The position numbers and the translations under genes were made by a program. Source: an uncultured Erysipelotrichaceae bacterium (GTDB lineage Bacteria; Bacillota_I; Bacilli_A; Erysipelotrichales; Erysipelotrichaceae). From it: 5,882 nucleotides of DNA. Below the pieces are notes generated by a model. That model saw only the letters and a program-made list of their open reading frames with translations. It had not been told where the DNA came from and did no database searches. This document shows, piece by piece, positions 1-4,895 of the stretch. The stretch spans positions 1 through 5,882 of the forward strand of contig CALBJM010000233.1 of NCBI GenBank assembly GCA_937893225.1, read 5' to 3'. How positions within the stretch are numbered: position 1 is the stretch's first letter; each line of letters begins with the position of its first letter.

Positions 1-729
1 GTACTCAAAGAAATCAAAAAAGAAAAAACAAAAGAAAAAAAGCCTAAAAAAACAAGAAAAGAAAAAAAAGCACAGAAGGCTAAAGATAAAGAAGATCGAT
101 TAAATCGTTTAATCGATGAACCTACAAATAGTTTATCTTTACTATTTAGTAATCCATTATTATGTATGGAACGTGTAGGTAAAGTGGATTATGCAACGCT
201 TTCAACAGGACAAAGAATCGTTTTGCATGTAATCAAATGGCTGTCAATTGGGTATTGCATAGGTTTGTCTATAGCCAAATTTATCAATGTTGACCCATTT
301 GGTTTTGCAAGAATGAACTTTACTGCTACAGCAAATCTTTCCGCAAAAATTGCTGTATTTGGTTTGGCTTTTGAAATCCTGTGTGGATATTTGATTTCTG
401 CTATGAATAACGCTACAGGCAATACGATCGATAGAGCACGTATGGTATCTATTTGCAGTATCGCTACGCCATTTAAAGTGCTTATGTTCGTTATCAGCGC
501 AGTGCTATTAGAAGTCTATACACCTATTGGTATTGCTTGTTTTGTTTGTGCAAGTATTCTATCAATCATGCTTACGGCATTTGGTTTAAGTAAAACAAGC
601 CTATCTCCACGGAGAACGATGTTTGTAATTGCATTGTGTATTATTATCTCTACAACATTGTTTGGTGGGTATTTTTCTTTATTGTGTAAAGATGTCGTGG
701 AAATTTTAAACAATATTATGAATATTTGA
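1..729 (+). CDS. Hypothetical multi-pass membrane protein with Lys-rich cytosolic region (5' partial)
   Basis: The frame is open from base 1, so the gene begins left of the window; 242 residues are visible before TGA at 727–729. An ATG at 166 is only an internal Met (visible residue 56), with no ribosome binding site before it. Visible residues 1–36 are almost all Lys, Glu, Ala and Arg, a highly charged, probably disordered or coiled cytosolic stretch. Roughly five hydrophobic segments follow (about 72–95, 114–135, 148–172, 174–195, 206–228), ending close to the C terminus. I do not recognise the family. Five terminal helices after a charged linker resemble the layout of Yip1-type or zinc-ribbon-plus-membrane proteins of Firmicutes, but no diagnostic motif is visible and the N terminus is missing. 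Transcription ends in the hairpin that overlaps its stop codon. I am sure it is coding and membrane-embedded; its function is unknown. Confidence 0.8.
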   Translation, partial: VLKEIKKEKTKEKKPKKTRKEKKAQKAKDKEDRLNRLIDEPTNSLSLLFSNPLLCMERVGKVDYATLSTGQRIVLHVIKWLSIGYCIGLSIAKFINVDPFGFARMNFTATANLSAKIAVFGLAFEILCGYLISAMNNATGNTIDRARMVSICSIATPFKVLMFVISAVLLEVYTPIGIACFVCASILSIMLTAFGLSKTSLSPRRTMFVIALCIIISTTLFGGYFSLLCKDVVEILNNIMNI

Positions 730-755
730 TCCGTATAGATATACGGATCATTTTT
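727..755 (+). terminator. Rho-independent terminator overlapping the stop codon of the first gene
   Basis: A perfect 10-bp stem TGATCCGTAT (727–736) / ATACGGATCA (741–750) with a 4-base AGAT loop is followed by TTTTT (751–755). The first three bases of the stem are the TGA stop codon itself. The T-tract runs almost directly into the -35 box of the next gene. Confidence 0.85.
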
Positions 756-756
756 G

Positions 757-785
757 TTGACATAAGCCTGATCTACTTCTACAAT
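757..785 (+). promoter_or_regulatory. Sigma-A-type promoter for the Cys-rich membrane protein gene
   Basis: TTGACA (757–762) is a perfect -35 box. TACAAT (780–785), one base off consensus, follows after exactly 17 bases. The expected start is near 792, giving a leader of about 30 bases that contains the AAGGAGG ribosome binding site (810–816). It lies immediately after a terminator, so the small gene should be transcribed on its own. Confidence 0.8.
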
Positions 786-820
786 TATCAAAGTTAGCAA
801 AGACTAATTAAGGAGGAACT

Positions 821-1027
821 ATGAATTTTATCAGCTATGTGGTTGTTATTGTTATAGCAGCTCTTCTTGTTTTAGATATTCGTTATTTGCGTGTGCATGG
901 CAGTGATGATTGTACTGGAAGTTGTGGTAGTTGCCATGGCTCATGTAAATTCCAAAATGATATTCGAAAAGCACAAAAATCCATCGCAAGGAAAAAGAAA
1001 CTCAAGAAAATACTTCATTTATCATAA
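821..1027 (+). CDS. FeoB-associated-type Cys-rich small membrane protein
   Basis: This 68-residue protein has one N-terminal membrane helix (about residues 4–20), then a short linker and a cysteine cluster C31-x3-C35-x2-C38-x3-C42 rich in Gly and Ser. A strongly basic tail follows (about residues 50–64, many Lys and Arg). One helix followed by a CxxxCxxCxxxC-type cluster matches the FeoB-associated Cys-rich membrane protein family, usually encoded beside the ferrous iron transporter gene feoB. The family's exact role is not established; a metal-binding or FeoB-partner role is inferred. AAGGAGG at 810–816, four bases before the ATG, fixes the start. The gene has its own promoter and terminator, and no feoA or feoB is visible, so it stands alone within this window. 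The family call rests on architecture and cysteine spacing; the basic tail is longer than I would expect. Confidence 0.72.
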   Translation: MNFISYVVVIVIAALLVLDIRYLRVHGSDDCTGSCGSCHGSCKFQNDIRKAQKSIARKKKLKKILHLS

Positions 1028-1072
1028 TGTTAGATTTGCGATGAAAGTGGTACAAATTAACGTGTATACAGC

Positions 1073-1110
1073 AGCGTATTTGTTGGTTTTGAAACAAATA
1101 TGCTTTTTTT
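1073..1110 (+). terminator. Rho-independent terminator after the Cys-rich protein gene
   Basis: A 12-bp stem AGCGTATTTGTT (1073–1084) / AACAAATATGCT (1093–1104), with a single G·U pair and an 8-base loop, is followed by a T run to 1110. It lies 45 bases after the stop of the preceding gene and covers the ATG at 1100, which therefore is not a credible start for the SSB-like gene. Confidence 0.85.
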
Positions 1111-1115
1111 ATATT

Positions 1116-1143
1116 TTGTGAATCTCAACGCTTCTTATATGAT
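1116..1143 (+). promoter_or_regulatory. Candidate promoter for the SSB-like gene (and ffh)
   Basis: TTGTGA (1116–1121, four of six -35 matches) and TATGAT (1138–1143, five of six -10 matches) are 16 bases apart. The pair sits right after a strong terminator, where the next gene needs a promoter. The predicted start near 1150 leaves a very short leader before the ribosome binding site at 1153. Placement is good; the -35 is weak. Confidence 0.45.
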
Positions 1144-1152
1144 TTCAATAGT

Positions 1153-1158
1153 GGAGAG
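1153..1158 (+). promoter_or_regulatory. Ribosome binding site fixing the SSB-like start at 1166
   Basis: GGAGAG lies seven bases before ATG 1166. No comparable site precedes the in-frame ATGs at 1100 and 1139, and the residues after 1166 (MLNSCVVVGK) match the usual SSB N terminus. Confidence 0.65.
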
Positions 1159-1165
1159 TAATAAT

Positions 1166-1498
1166 ATGCTAAATAGTTGTGTAGTCGTTGGAAAAGTATT
1201 AAGTAAGCCAGAATGGCGAGAAGAAGAAAATGGATATCAGTTATTGATCGAGTGCTATCGTCCTTTTTCTTTAGAAGATGGTACTATGAAAAAGGATGTT
1301 ATGACAGTCATTCTTTGGAAAGGTTTAGGAAAACAGTGTGGGGAAATGTGTGGGAAAAGTGATATCGTAGCTTTAAAAGGTAGATTAGAATCACATCCGT
1401 TACGGCATAATGGAGAAGATTTGTATTTGACAAAAATCATTGCTGAAAAGCTTTCGTTTGTTGTACATGATGGAAAAACAAATGGTGTAATGTATTAA
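1166..1498 (+). CDS. SSB-like OB-fold single-stranded DNA-binding protein, short, no acidic C-terminal tail
   Basis: The product is 110 residues and looks like the OB-fold core of a bacterial SSB. It starts with the typical first strand (VVVGKV, residues 6–11), has a TVILWKGLG segment with W51 where SSBs carry their DNA-stacking Trp strand, then DIVALKGRLE (67–76), and closes with DLYLTKIIAEKLSFV (85–99) corresponding to the SSB stretch before the linker. Canonical SSBs run to about 150–180 residues, with a flexible linker and an acidic tip ending in a DDDIPF-like motif that recruits repair and replication proteins. Here the protein ends about ten residues after the OB fold with no such tip. 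It is therefore probably an accessory SSB paralogue rather than the housekeeping one, though a primosomal-type OB-fold protein is also possible. It sits 46 bases upstream of ffh, where many Bacillota carry ylxM. The longer reading frame from 1100 is rejected because it begins inside a terminator. Confidence 0.72.
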   Translation: MLNSCVVVGKVLSKPEWREEENGYQLLIECYRPFSLEDGTMKKDVMTVILWKGLGKQCGEMCGKSDIVALKGRLESHPLRHNGEDLYLTKIIAEKLSFVVHDGKTNGVMY

Positions 1499-1509
1499 AG
1501 AGTGCTTTG

Positions 1510-1518
1510 TGTTAAAAT
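1510..1518 (+). promoter_or_regulatory. Candidate extended -10 promoter before ffh
   Basis: TGTTAAAAT gives a TGn extension plus TAAAAT (1513–1518), just after the stop of the SSB-like gene. No good -35 box lies 16–18 bases upstream. The expected start near 1525 leaves about 20 bases before the ffh ATG. If real it lets ffh be expressed independently of the upstream gene. Confidence 0.35.
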
Positions 1519-1544
1519 AATGCCATTGAAAAGAGGGAATAAGT

Positions 1545-2951
1545 ATGGCATTTGACTCATTGAGTGAAAGATTAAATAAAGCAATGCGAAACGTTGTAGG
1601 CAAAGGAAAGCTTACAGATGCGAACATGGAAGATATGCTGAAAGAAGTGAGACTTGCACTTCTTGAGGCAGATGTTAACTATAAAATCGTTAAACAATTT
1701 TTAGAAGAGATACGAGAAAAAGCAAGAGGAGAAGAAGTCCTTAATGCGGTGGAACCTGGTCAGCAGCTCGTGAAAATCGTCCATGATCAAATCGTTGAAT
1801 TGCTTGGAAGTGAAGATGCGAAGATTCGTTATAGAGAAAGTGGCATTACGACAATCATGCTTGTTGGTTTACAGGGTACTGGTAAAACGACAAGTGTTGC
1901 TAAGATTGCACGTATCGCAAAAGAAAAAGAAGGGCGTAATCCTTTATTGATAGCTGCAGATGTAATTCGTCCTGCAGCAATTGAACAGTTACAAACACTT
2001 GGTAAAGAAATCAATTCAGAAGTGTTTACGCTCGGCGTAGATACGCCTGCATTACAGACTGTGCAAAAAGGTATGCTATATGCAAAAGAAAAGGGATACG
2101 ACACTGTTTTTATCGATACTGCAGGTCGTTTGCATATAGATGAAGAATTGATGGATGAATTGCGCCGTATCAATGCTGCAGTTCAGCCAGATGAAATCCT
2201 TTTGACAGTGGATGCAATGACTGGTCAAGATATTGTAAATGTTGCAAAAGCATTCTCTGATGCATTACCTCTTACAGGTCTAGTCGTGACGAAATTTGAT
2301 GGTGATTCTAGAGGCGGTGGTGTTTTATCCGTAAAGAAGATTACTGGAGTACCTGTTAAATTTGTTGGTGAAGGCGAAAAGATAGAAGATATGGGTCTTT
2401 TCCATCCGGATCGTATGGCAGATCGTATTCTAGGTATGGGTGATGTCGTTTCACTTGTTGAAAAAGCACAAGAAAAGCTTGACATGGAAGAAAATGAGAA
2501 AATGGCTGAGAGAATGATGAATGGCCAATTTACAATGGATGACATGTTAAAGCAATTTGAACAAATTCAAAAATTGGGACCACTTAGTGGAATCATAAAG
2601 ATGATTCCTGGTATGAATCAATATGCTGGAATGATCGATGAATCAAAGGCAAGCGGTGCTATGTCTCATACTAAAGCTATTATTCAATCTATGACACCAT
2701 ATGAAAGAGCACATCCAGAAAAACTCAGAGGTACGATGAAAAAAAGAATTGCACGTGGTTCAGGTACACGTGTAGATGATGTCAATAAGTTGATCAATCA
2801 ATTTAATAAAATGAAAAAAGCTATGGATCAAGTTGGGATGATGCAAAGAAATGGAAATTTAAATGAGGAATCATTGGAAAGAATGATGAACAATGCACAA
2901 TCTCAAATGTCACGCATGCAAAATAATCCATTTGGAAAGAAATTTAAATAA
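1545..2951 (+). CDS. ffh: Signal recognition particle GTPase Ffh (SRP54)
   Basis: Ffh binds 4.5S/scRNA and hydrophobic signal sequences on nascent chains and, through paired GTPase action with FtsY, delivers ribosomes to the membrane translocon. The 468-residue product has the full family layout. The N domain covers about 1–95. In the G domain the P-loop is GLQGTGKTT (108–116), a DVIRPAA segment lies at 139–145, DTAGR at 191–195, and TKFDGD (249–254) gives guanine specificity, followed by SRGGG and GEGEKIEDMGLFHPDRM (275–291). The methionine-rich M domain (about 315–435) includes the RNA-binding stretch RIARGSGTRVDDVNKLINQF (401–420). The last 35 residues are rich in Met, Asn and Gln, as is common in Firmicute Ffh, and the total is slightly longer than the usual roughly 450. 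GAGGG at 1533–1537, seven bases before the ATG, supports the start. The gene is intact and no ylxM precedes it. Confidence 0.98.
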   Translation: MAFDSLSERLNKAMRNVVGKGKLTDANMEDMLKEVRLALLEADVNYKIVKQFLEEIREKARGEEVLNAVEPGQQLVKIVHDQIVELLGSEDAKIRYRESGITTIMLVGLQGTGKTTSVAKIARIAKEKEGRNPLLIAADVIRPAAIEQLQTLGKEINSEVFTLGVDTPALQTVQKGMLYAKEKGYDTVFIDTAGRLHIDEELMDELRRINAAVQPDEILLTVDAMTGQDIVNVAKAFSDALPLTGLVVTKFDGDSRGGGVLSVKKITGVPVKFVGEGEKIEDMGLFHPDRMADRILGMGDVVSLVEKAQEKLDMEENEKMAERMMNGQFTMDDMLKQFEQIQKLGPLSGIIKMIPGMNQYAGMIDESKASGAMSHTKAIIQSMTPYERAHPEKLRGTMKKRIARGSGTRVDDVNKLINQFNKMKKAMDQVGMMQRNGNLNEESLERMMNNAQSQMSRMQNNPFGKKFK

Positions 2952-2959
2952 AAAAAGTA

Positions 2960-2990
2960 AGTGTCAAGTAAAAAAGCTTGACACTCTTAT
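2960..2990 (+). terminator. Hairpin / weak terminator after ffh, overlapping the rpsP promoter
   Basis: A perfect 9-bp stem AGTGTCAAG (2960–2968) / CTTGACACT (2977–2985) encloses a loop of mostly A. The bases after it, CTTAT, form only a weak U-tract, so termination may be partial. On the opposite strand the same hairpin is followed by a run of T. The 3' arm contains the TTGACA of the next promoter. Confidence 0.6.
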
Positions 2991-3006
2991 TGTATAGCGA
3001 TATAGT
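2978..3006 (+). promoter_or_regulatory. Strong sigma-A-type promoter for rpsP–khpA(–rimM–trmD)
   Basis: TTGACA (2978–2983) and TATAGT (3001–3006) are separated by exactly 17 bases. The start is expected near 3013, giving a leader of about 22 bases with AGGAGG at 3021–3026. The -35 box is the 3' arm of the hairpin after ffh, so the two signals share bases. Confidence 0.75.
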
Positions 3007-3034
3007 AATATTCGTTGATTAGGAGGAAATACAC

Positions 3035-3316
3035 ATGGCAGTTAAACTTCGTTTAAAGAGAATGGGCGCTAAGAAGGCACCTAGATACAGAATCGTTGCA
3101 GCAGATTCCCGTTTCCCAAGAGACGGTCGTGATATCGAAACAATTGGTTGGATCAATCCAACAACAGAACCAGAAACAGTATTTGTAGATGCTGATTTGG
3201 CAATGAAGTGGTTGAACAACGGTGCACAGCCATCTGACACAGTTCGTAACATTCTTTCCCGTCAGGGTATCATGAAGAAGTTCCACGAAGAAAAAGTAGC
3301 TAGAAAGAAGAAGTAA
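3035..3316 (+). CDS. rpsP: 30S ribosomal protein S16
   Basis: S16 binds 16S rRNA early in 30S assembly. The 93-residue product begins MAVKLRLKRMGAKKAPRYRI, the family hallmark, then DSRFPRDGRDIETIGWINP (24–42) and the VDADLAMKWLNNGAQPSDTVRNIL region (51–74), ending in a basic Lys-rich tail. Length is normal for the family. AGGAGG at 3021–3026, eight bases before the ATG, is a strong ribosome binding site. Its codons favour CGT, AAC, TTC and ATC more than the neighbouring membrane-protein genes do, as expected of a highly expressed gene. It is the first gene after the promoter at 2978–3006 and is followed two bases after its stop by khpA. Confidence 0.98.
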   Translation: MAVKLRLKRMGAKKAPRYRIVAADSRFPRDGRDIETIGWINPTTEPETVFVDADLAMKWLNNGAQPSDTVRNILSRQGIMKKFHEEKVARKKK

Positions 3317-3318
3317 GT

Positions 3319-3567
3319 ATGGCACAGCTTGATCAGGTACTTTTAGATCTTGTTAAACCAATGGTCGTTGACAAGGATAATCTAGAAGTAAGAGAAATGC
3401 CATCCAGCAGCGACAAGGAAATCGTTCTTTATGTATATGCTAAGAATGATGACATTGCTCGCCTGATTGGCAGAAAGGGAAGTATGGCATCTGCATTGCG
3501 TCAGGTTATGTCTGTTGCTTCTCATACTGACAATAAAAAAGTCAGCATCAAGTTTGAACAAATTTAA
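3319..3567 (+). CDS. khpA: KH-domain RNA-binding protein KhpA (YlqC family)
   Basis: KhpA is a small single-KH-domain RNA-binding protein. In several Firmicutes it pairs with KhpB (Jag/EloR) and influences cell elongation and division through bound RNAs; that role is known for the family, not shown here. The product is 82 residues, normal length. The KH signature is DIARLIGRKGSMASALRQV (45–63), with the nucleic-acid-gripping GxxG loop GRKG at 51–54. Its position between rpsP and rimM is the conserved one in Bacillota. The ATG begins two bases after the rpsP stop, and the only purine stretch before it is the weak GAAGAAG at the rpsP end, so translation is probably coupled to S16. An intrinsic terminator starts three bases after its stop. 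Confidence 0.95.
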   Translation: MAQLDQVLLDLVKPMVVDKDNLEVREMPSSSDKEIVLYVYAKNDDIARLIGRKGSMASALRQVMSVASHTDNKKVSIKFEQI

Positions 3568-3569
3568 TG

Positions 3570-3593
3570 AAGATGCGCAAGCATCTTTTTTTT
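3570..3593 (+). terminator. Intrinsic terminator/attenuator between khpA and rimM
   Basis: A 7-bp stem AAGATGC (3570–3576) / GCATCTT (3581–3587) closes on a GCAA tetraloop of the stable GNRA class and merges into eight consecutive T (3586–3593). Only about 20 bases separate its end from the rimM ATG, with no room for a promoter. Downstream expression therefore needs read-through or a promoter inside khpA. Confidence 0.8.
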
Positions 3594-3598
3594 AACAT

Positions 3599-3605
3599 AG
3601 GAGGT
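3599..3605 (+). promoter_or_regulatory. Ribosome binding site fixing the rimM start at 3615
   Basis: AGGAGGT lies nine bases before ATG 3615. The upstream in-frame ATG at 3567 would translate through the terminator hairpin and this ribosome binding site, so it is rejected. Confidence 0.85.
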
Positions 3606-3614
3606 GGTAGCACT

Positions 3615-4124
3615 ATGGAATTTATTCGTATTGGAAAAATTATTAATACACACGGAATCAAAGGCGAATTAAAAATACAATCATATTCTGATTTTGATGC
3701 ACAGCGCTATAAGAGTGGGAATACAGTTTACATTCATTATGAAAATACATATTTGCCTTTTATTGTGAAAACATTTAGGAAGCACAAAGGAAATTCTCTT
3801 GTTTCTTTTGAGGAACATCAGAATATCAATGATGTAGAAAAATATAAAAATTCTTATATTTTCATTGCTAAAAAAGACCGTACACCTCTTGCAAAAGGTA
3901 AGTTTTATCGTGATGAGCTGATTGGTTTAACTGCACTATCTTTGGATGAAAATCCATTAGGAAAAGTCATTGCTGTAGAAGAAACGAAGGGTGCACAAAA
4001 TAATCTTCGTATACAATTAGATGATGGTAAAGAATTTCTTGTTCCATATATTCCGGAATTTATTAAAAATGTAGATATAGTACAAGGTACGATTACGATT
4101 GCAATGCAGGAGGGTTTGTTATGA
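3615..4124 (+). CDS. rimM: Ribosome maturation factor RimM
   Basis: RimM helps mature the 30S head, including the S19 region of 16S rRNA, and leaves before translation starts. The 169-residue product has the usual two domains. The N-terminal beta-barrel (about 1–85) opens with IRIGKIINTHGIKGELKI (4–21), the family's GxIxxxHGIKGE signature. A C-terminal PRC-barrel (about 95–169) starts at KFYRDELIGL (96–105) and carries DDGKEFLVPYIPEFI (136–150), matching the family's LIPxxxxxV-type segment. Length is typical. It starts at ATG 3615 behind AGGAGGT and overlaps trmD by ATGA, so the two should be translationally coupled. It follows the terminator at 3570–3593, so its level may be set below that of rpsP. 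Confidence 0.95.
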   Translation: MEFIRIGKIINTHGIKGELKIQSYSDFDAQRYKSGNTVYIHYENTYLPFIVKTFRKHKGNSLVSFEEHQNINDVEKYKNSYIFIAKKDRTPLAKGKFYRDELIGLTALSLDENPLGKVIAVEETKGAQNNLRIQLDDGKEFLVPYIPEFIKNVDIVQGTITIAMQEGLL

Positions 4125-4849
4125 GAATCACAGTTCTCACGCTTTTTCCTGAAATGTACCATGATTTTCTAAGCACTTCTATTATAGGCAGATCTTTAGA
4201 AAGAGAACTTGTACAAGTGGATTTTGTTCAGATTCGTGATTTTGCAAAAGATAAATTCAAACATGTCGATGATTCACCTTATGGAGGCGGCATGGGACAA
4301 GTTATGAAATGCCAACCTGTTTTAGATGCACTTCATTCTGTAAAAAATGAAAATAGTTATACGGTCATGATGTCTCCTTTAGGAAAAACACTGACACAGA
4401 AAAAAGCCAGAGAACTTTCCAAAAAAGACCATTTGATTCTCATGTGTGGACATTATGAAGGACTAGATGCACGTATCAATAATCATGTCGATGAATTGCT
4501 TTCTATAGGAGATTATGTATTAACCGGTGGAGAAATTGCTTCAATGGTTGTTATGGATTCTGTGATTCGTTTGCTAAAGGGATCTATTTCAGAAGGTTCT
4601 ACAGACGATGAATCTTTTGAAAATGGATTGCTTGAATATCCACAATATACGATGCCGCGAGAATATGAAGGAGAAAAAGTCCCTGAAGTCTTATTGAGTG
4701 GAAATCACGCAAAAATTCGAGAATGGCGTATTGCAAAATCGCTTCTTGCCACAAAAGAAAATCGTCCAGATTTGTATGCAAAACATGAATTTACAAAAGA
4801 AGAAATCAAAATATTAAAAAAAATTGAAGAAGGTAAGTTAGATGTGTAG
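4121..4849 (+). CDS. trmD: tRNA (guanine37-N1)-methyltransferase TrmD
   Basis: TrmD transfers a methyl group from S-adenosylmethionine to N1 of G37, next to the anticodon of tRNAs reading CNN and some other codons, preventing +1 frameshifts. The 242-residue product is full length. MRITVLTLFPEMY is the family N terminus. DDSPYGGGMG (50–59), MSPLGKTLTQ (84–93), LILMCGHYEGLDARI (105–119) and SIGDYVLTGGE (128–138) build the SPOUT trefoil-knot SAM site. A C-terminal helical domain follows, with VPEVLLSGNHAKIREWR (187–203). R150 aligns with the catalytic Arg154 of E. coli, but the residue before Ser-Phe, Asp169 in E. coli, is E164 here (DDESF, 162–166). AGGAGGG at 4108–4114 lies six bases before the ATG. 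The usual following gene rplS is absent. Confidence 0.97.
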   Translation: MRITVLTLFPEMYHDFLSTSIIGRSLERELVQVDFVQIRDFAKDKFKHVDDSPYGGGMGQVMKCQPVLDALHSVKNENSYTVMMSPLGKTLTQKKARELSKKDHLILMCGHYEGLDARINNHVDELLSIGDYVLTGGEIASMVVMDSVIRLLKGSISEGSTDDESFENGLLEYPQYTMPREYEGEKVPEVLLSGNHAKIREWRIAKSLLATKENRPDLYAKHEFTKEEIKILKKIEEGKLDV

Positions 4850-4865
4850 CAGACCTTCTTTTCTT
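4827..4865 (+). terminator. Candidate terminator overlapping the end of trmD
   Basis: AAGAAGGT (4827–4834) pairs with ACCTTCTT (4853–4860) across an 18-base loop, and the following TTCTT makes a T-rich tail. The stop codon of trmD lies in the loop. The stem is perfect over 8 bp, but the loop is long and the T-tract interrupted, so strength is uncertain. Confidence 0.45.
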
Positions 4866-4867
4866 AG

Positions 4868-4876
4868 TGGTACAAT
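4868..4876 (+). promoter_or_regulatory. Candidate extended -10 promoter before the zinc-ribbon membrane protein gene
   Basis: TGGTACAAT combines a TGn extension with TACAAT (4871–4876), right after the candidate terminator of trmD. No clear -35 box is seen 17 bases upstream. The start would be near 4883, leaving a leader of only about 13 bases, which weakens the case. Confidence 0.33.
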
Positions 4877-4882
4877 AACAAA

Positions 4883-4889
4883 AAGGAAG
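4883..4889 (+). promoter_or_regulatory. Ribosome binding site fixing the start at 4896
   Basis: AAGGAAG lies six bases before ATG 4896. The in-frame ATG at 4842 overlaps the end of trmD, has no comparable site, and would add 18 residues encoded by the terminator hairpin region. Confidence 0.7.
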
Positions 4890-4895
4890 TGTCTT

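Noticed and set aside
784..790. ATTATCA overlapping the -10 box of the Cys-rich protein promoter, like half of a Fur box
   Set aside because: The left half-site (776–782) barely matches TGATAAT; a 7-base AT-rich match is expected by chance.
891..1121. A 76-residue frame overlapping the Cys-rich protein gene
   Set aside because: It is out of frame with a well-supported gene, has no ribosome binding site and runs through a terminator.
1100..1165. An in-frame upstream ATG that would extend the SSB-like protein by 22 residues
   Set aside because: It lies inside the terminator hairpin, has no ribosome binding site, and the extra residues do not resemble an SSB N terminus.
1829..2545. Two long minus-strand frames inside ffh
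   Set aside because: They are shadows of a strongly conserved gene, with Ser-rich unlikely translations and no start signals.
3368..3396. TTGACA inside khpA as a possible promoter for rimM–trmD
   Set aside because: No -10-like hexamer lies 16–18 bases downstream.
3567..3614. An ATG overlapping the khpA stop that would extend RimM by 16 residues
   Set aside because: The added codons are the terminator hairpin, T-run and ribosome binding site; RimM homology begins at the ATG at 3615.
4842..4895. An ATG inside trmD that would extend the zinc-ribbon membrane protein by 18 residues
   Set aside because: It overlaps the trmD end and the terminator-like repeat; a good ribosome binding site serves the ATG at 4896.
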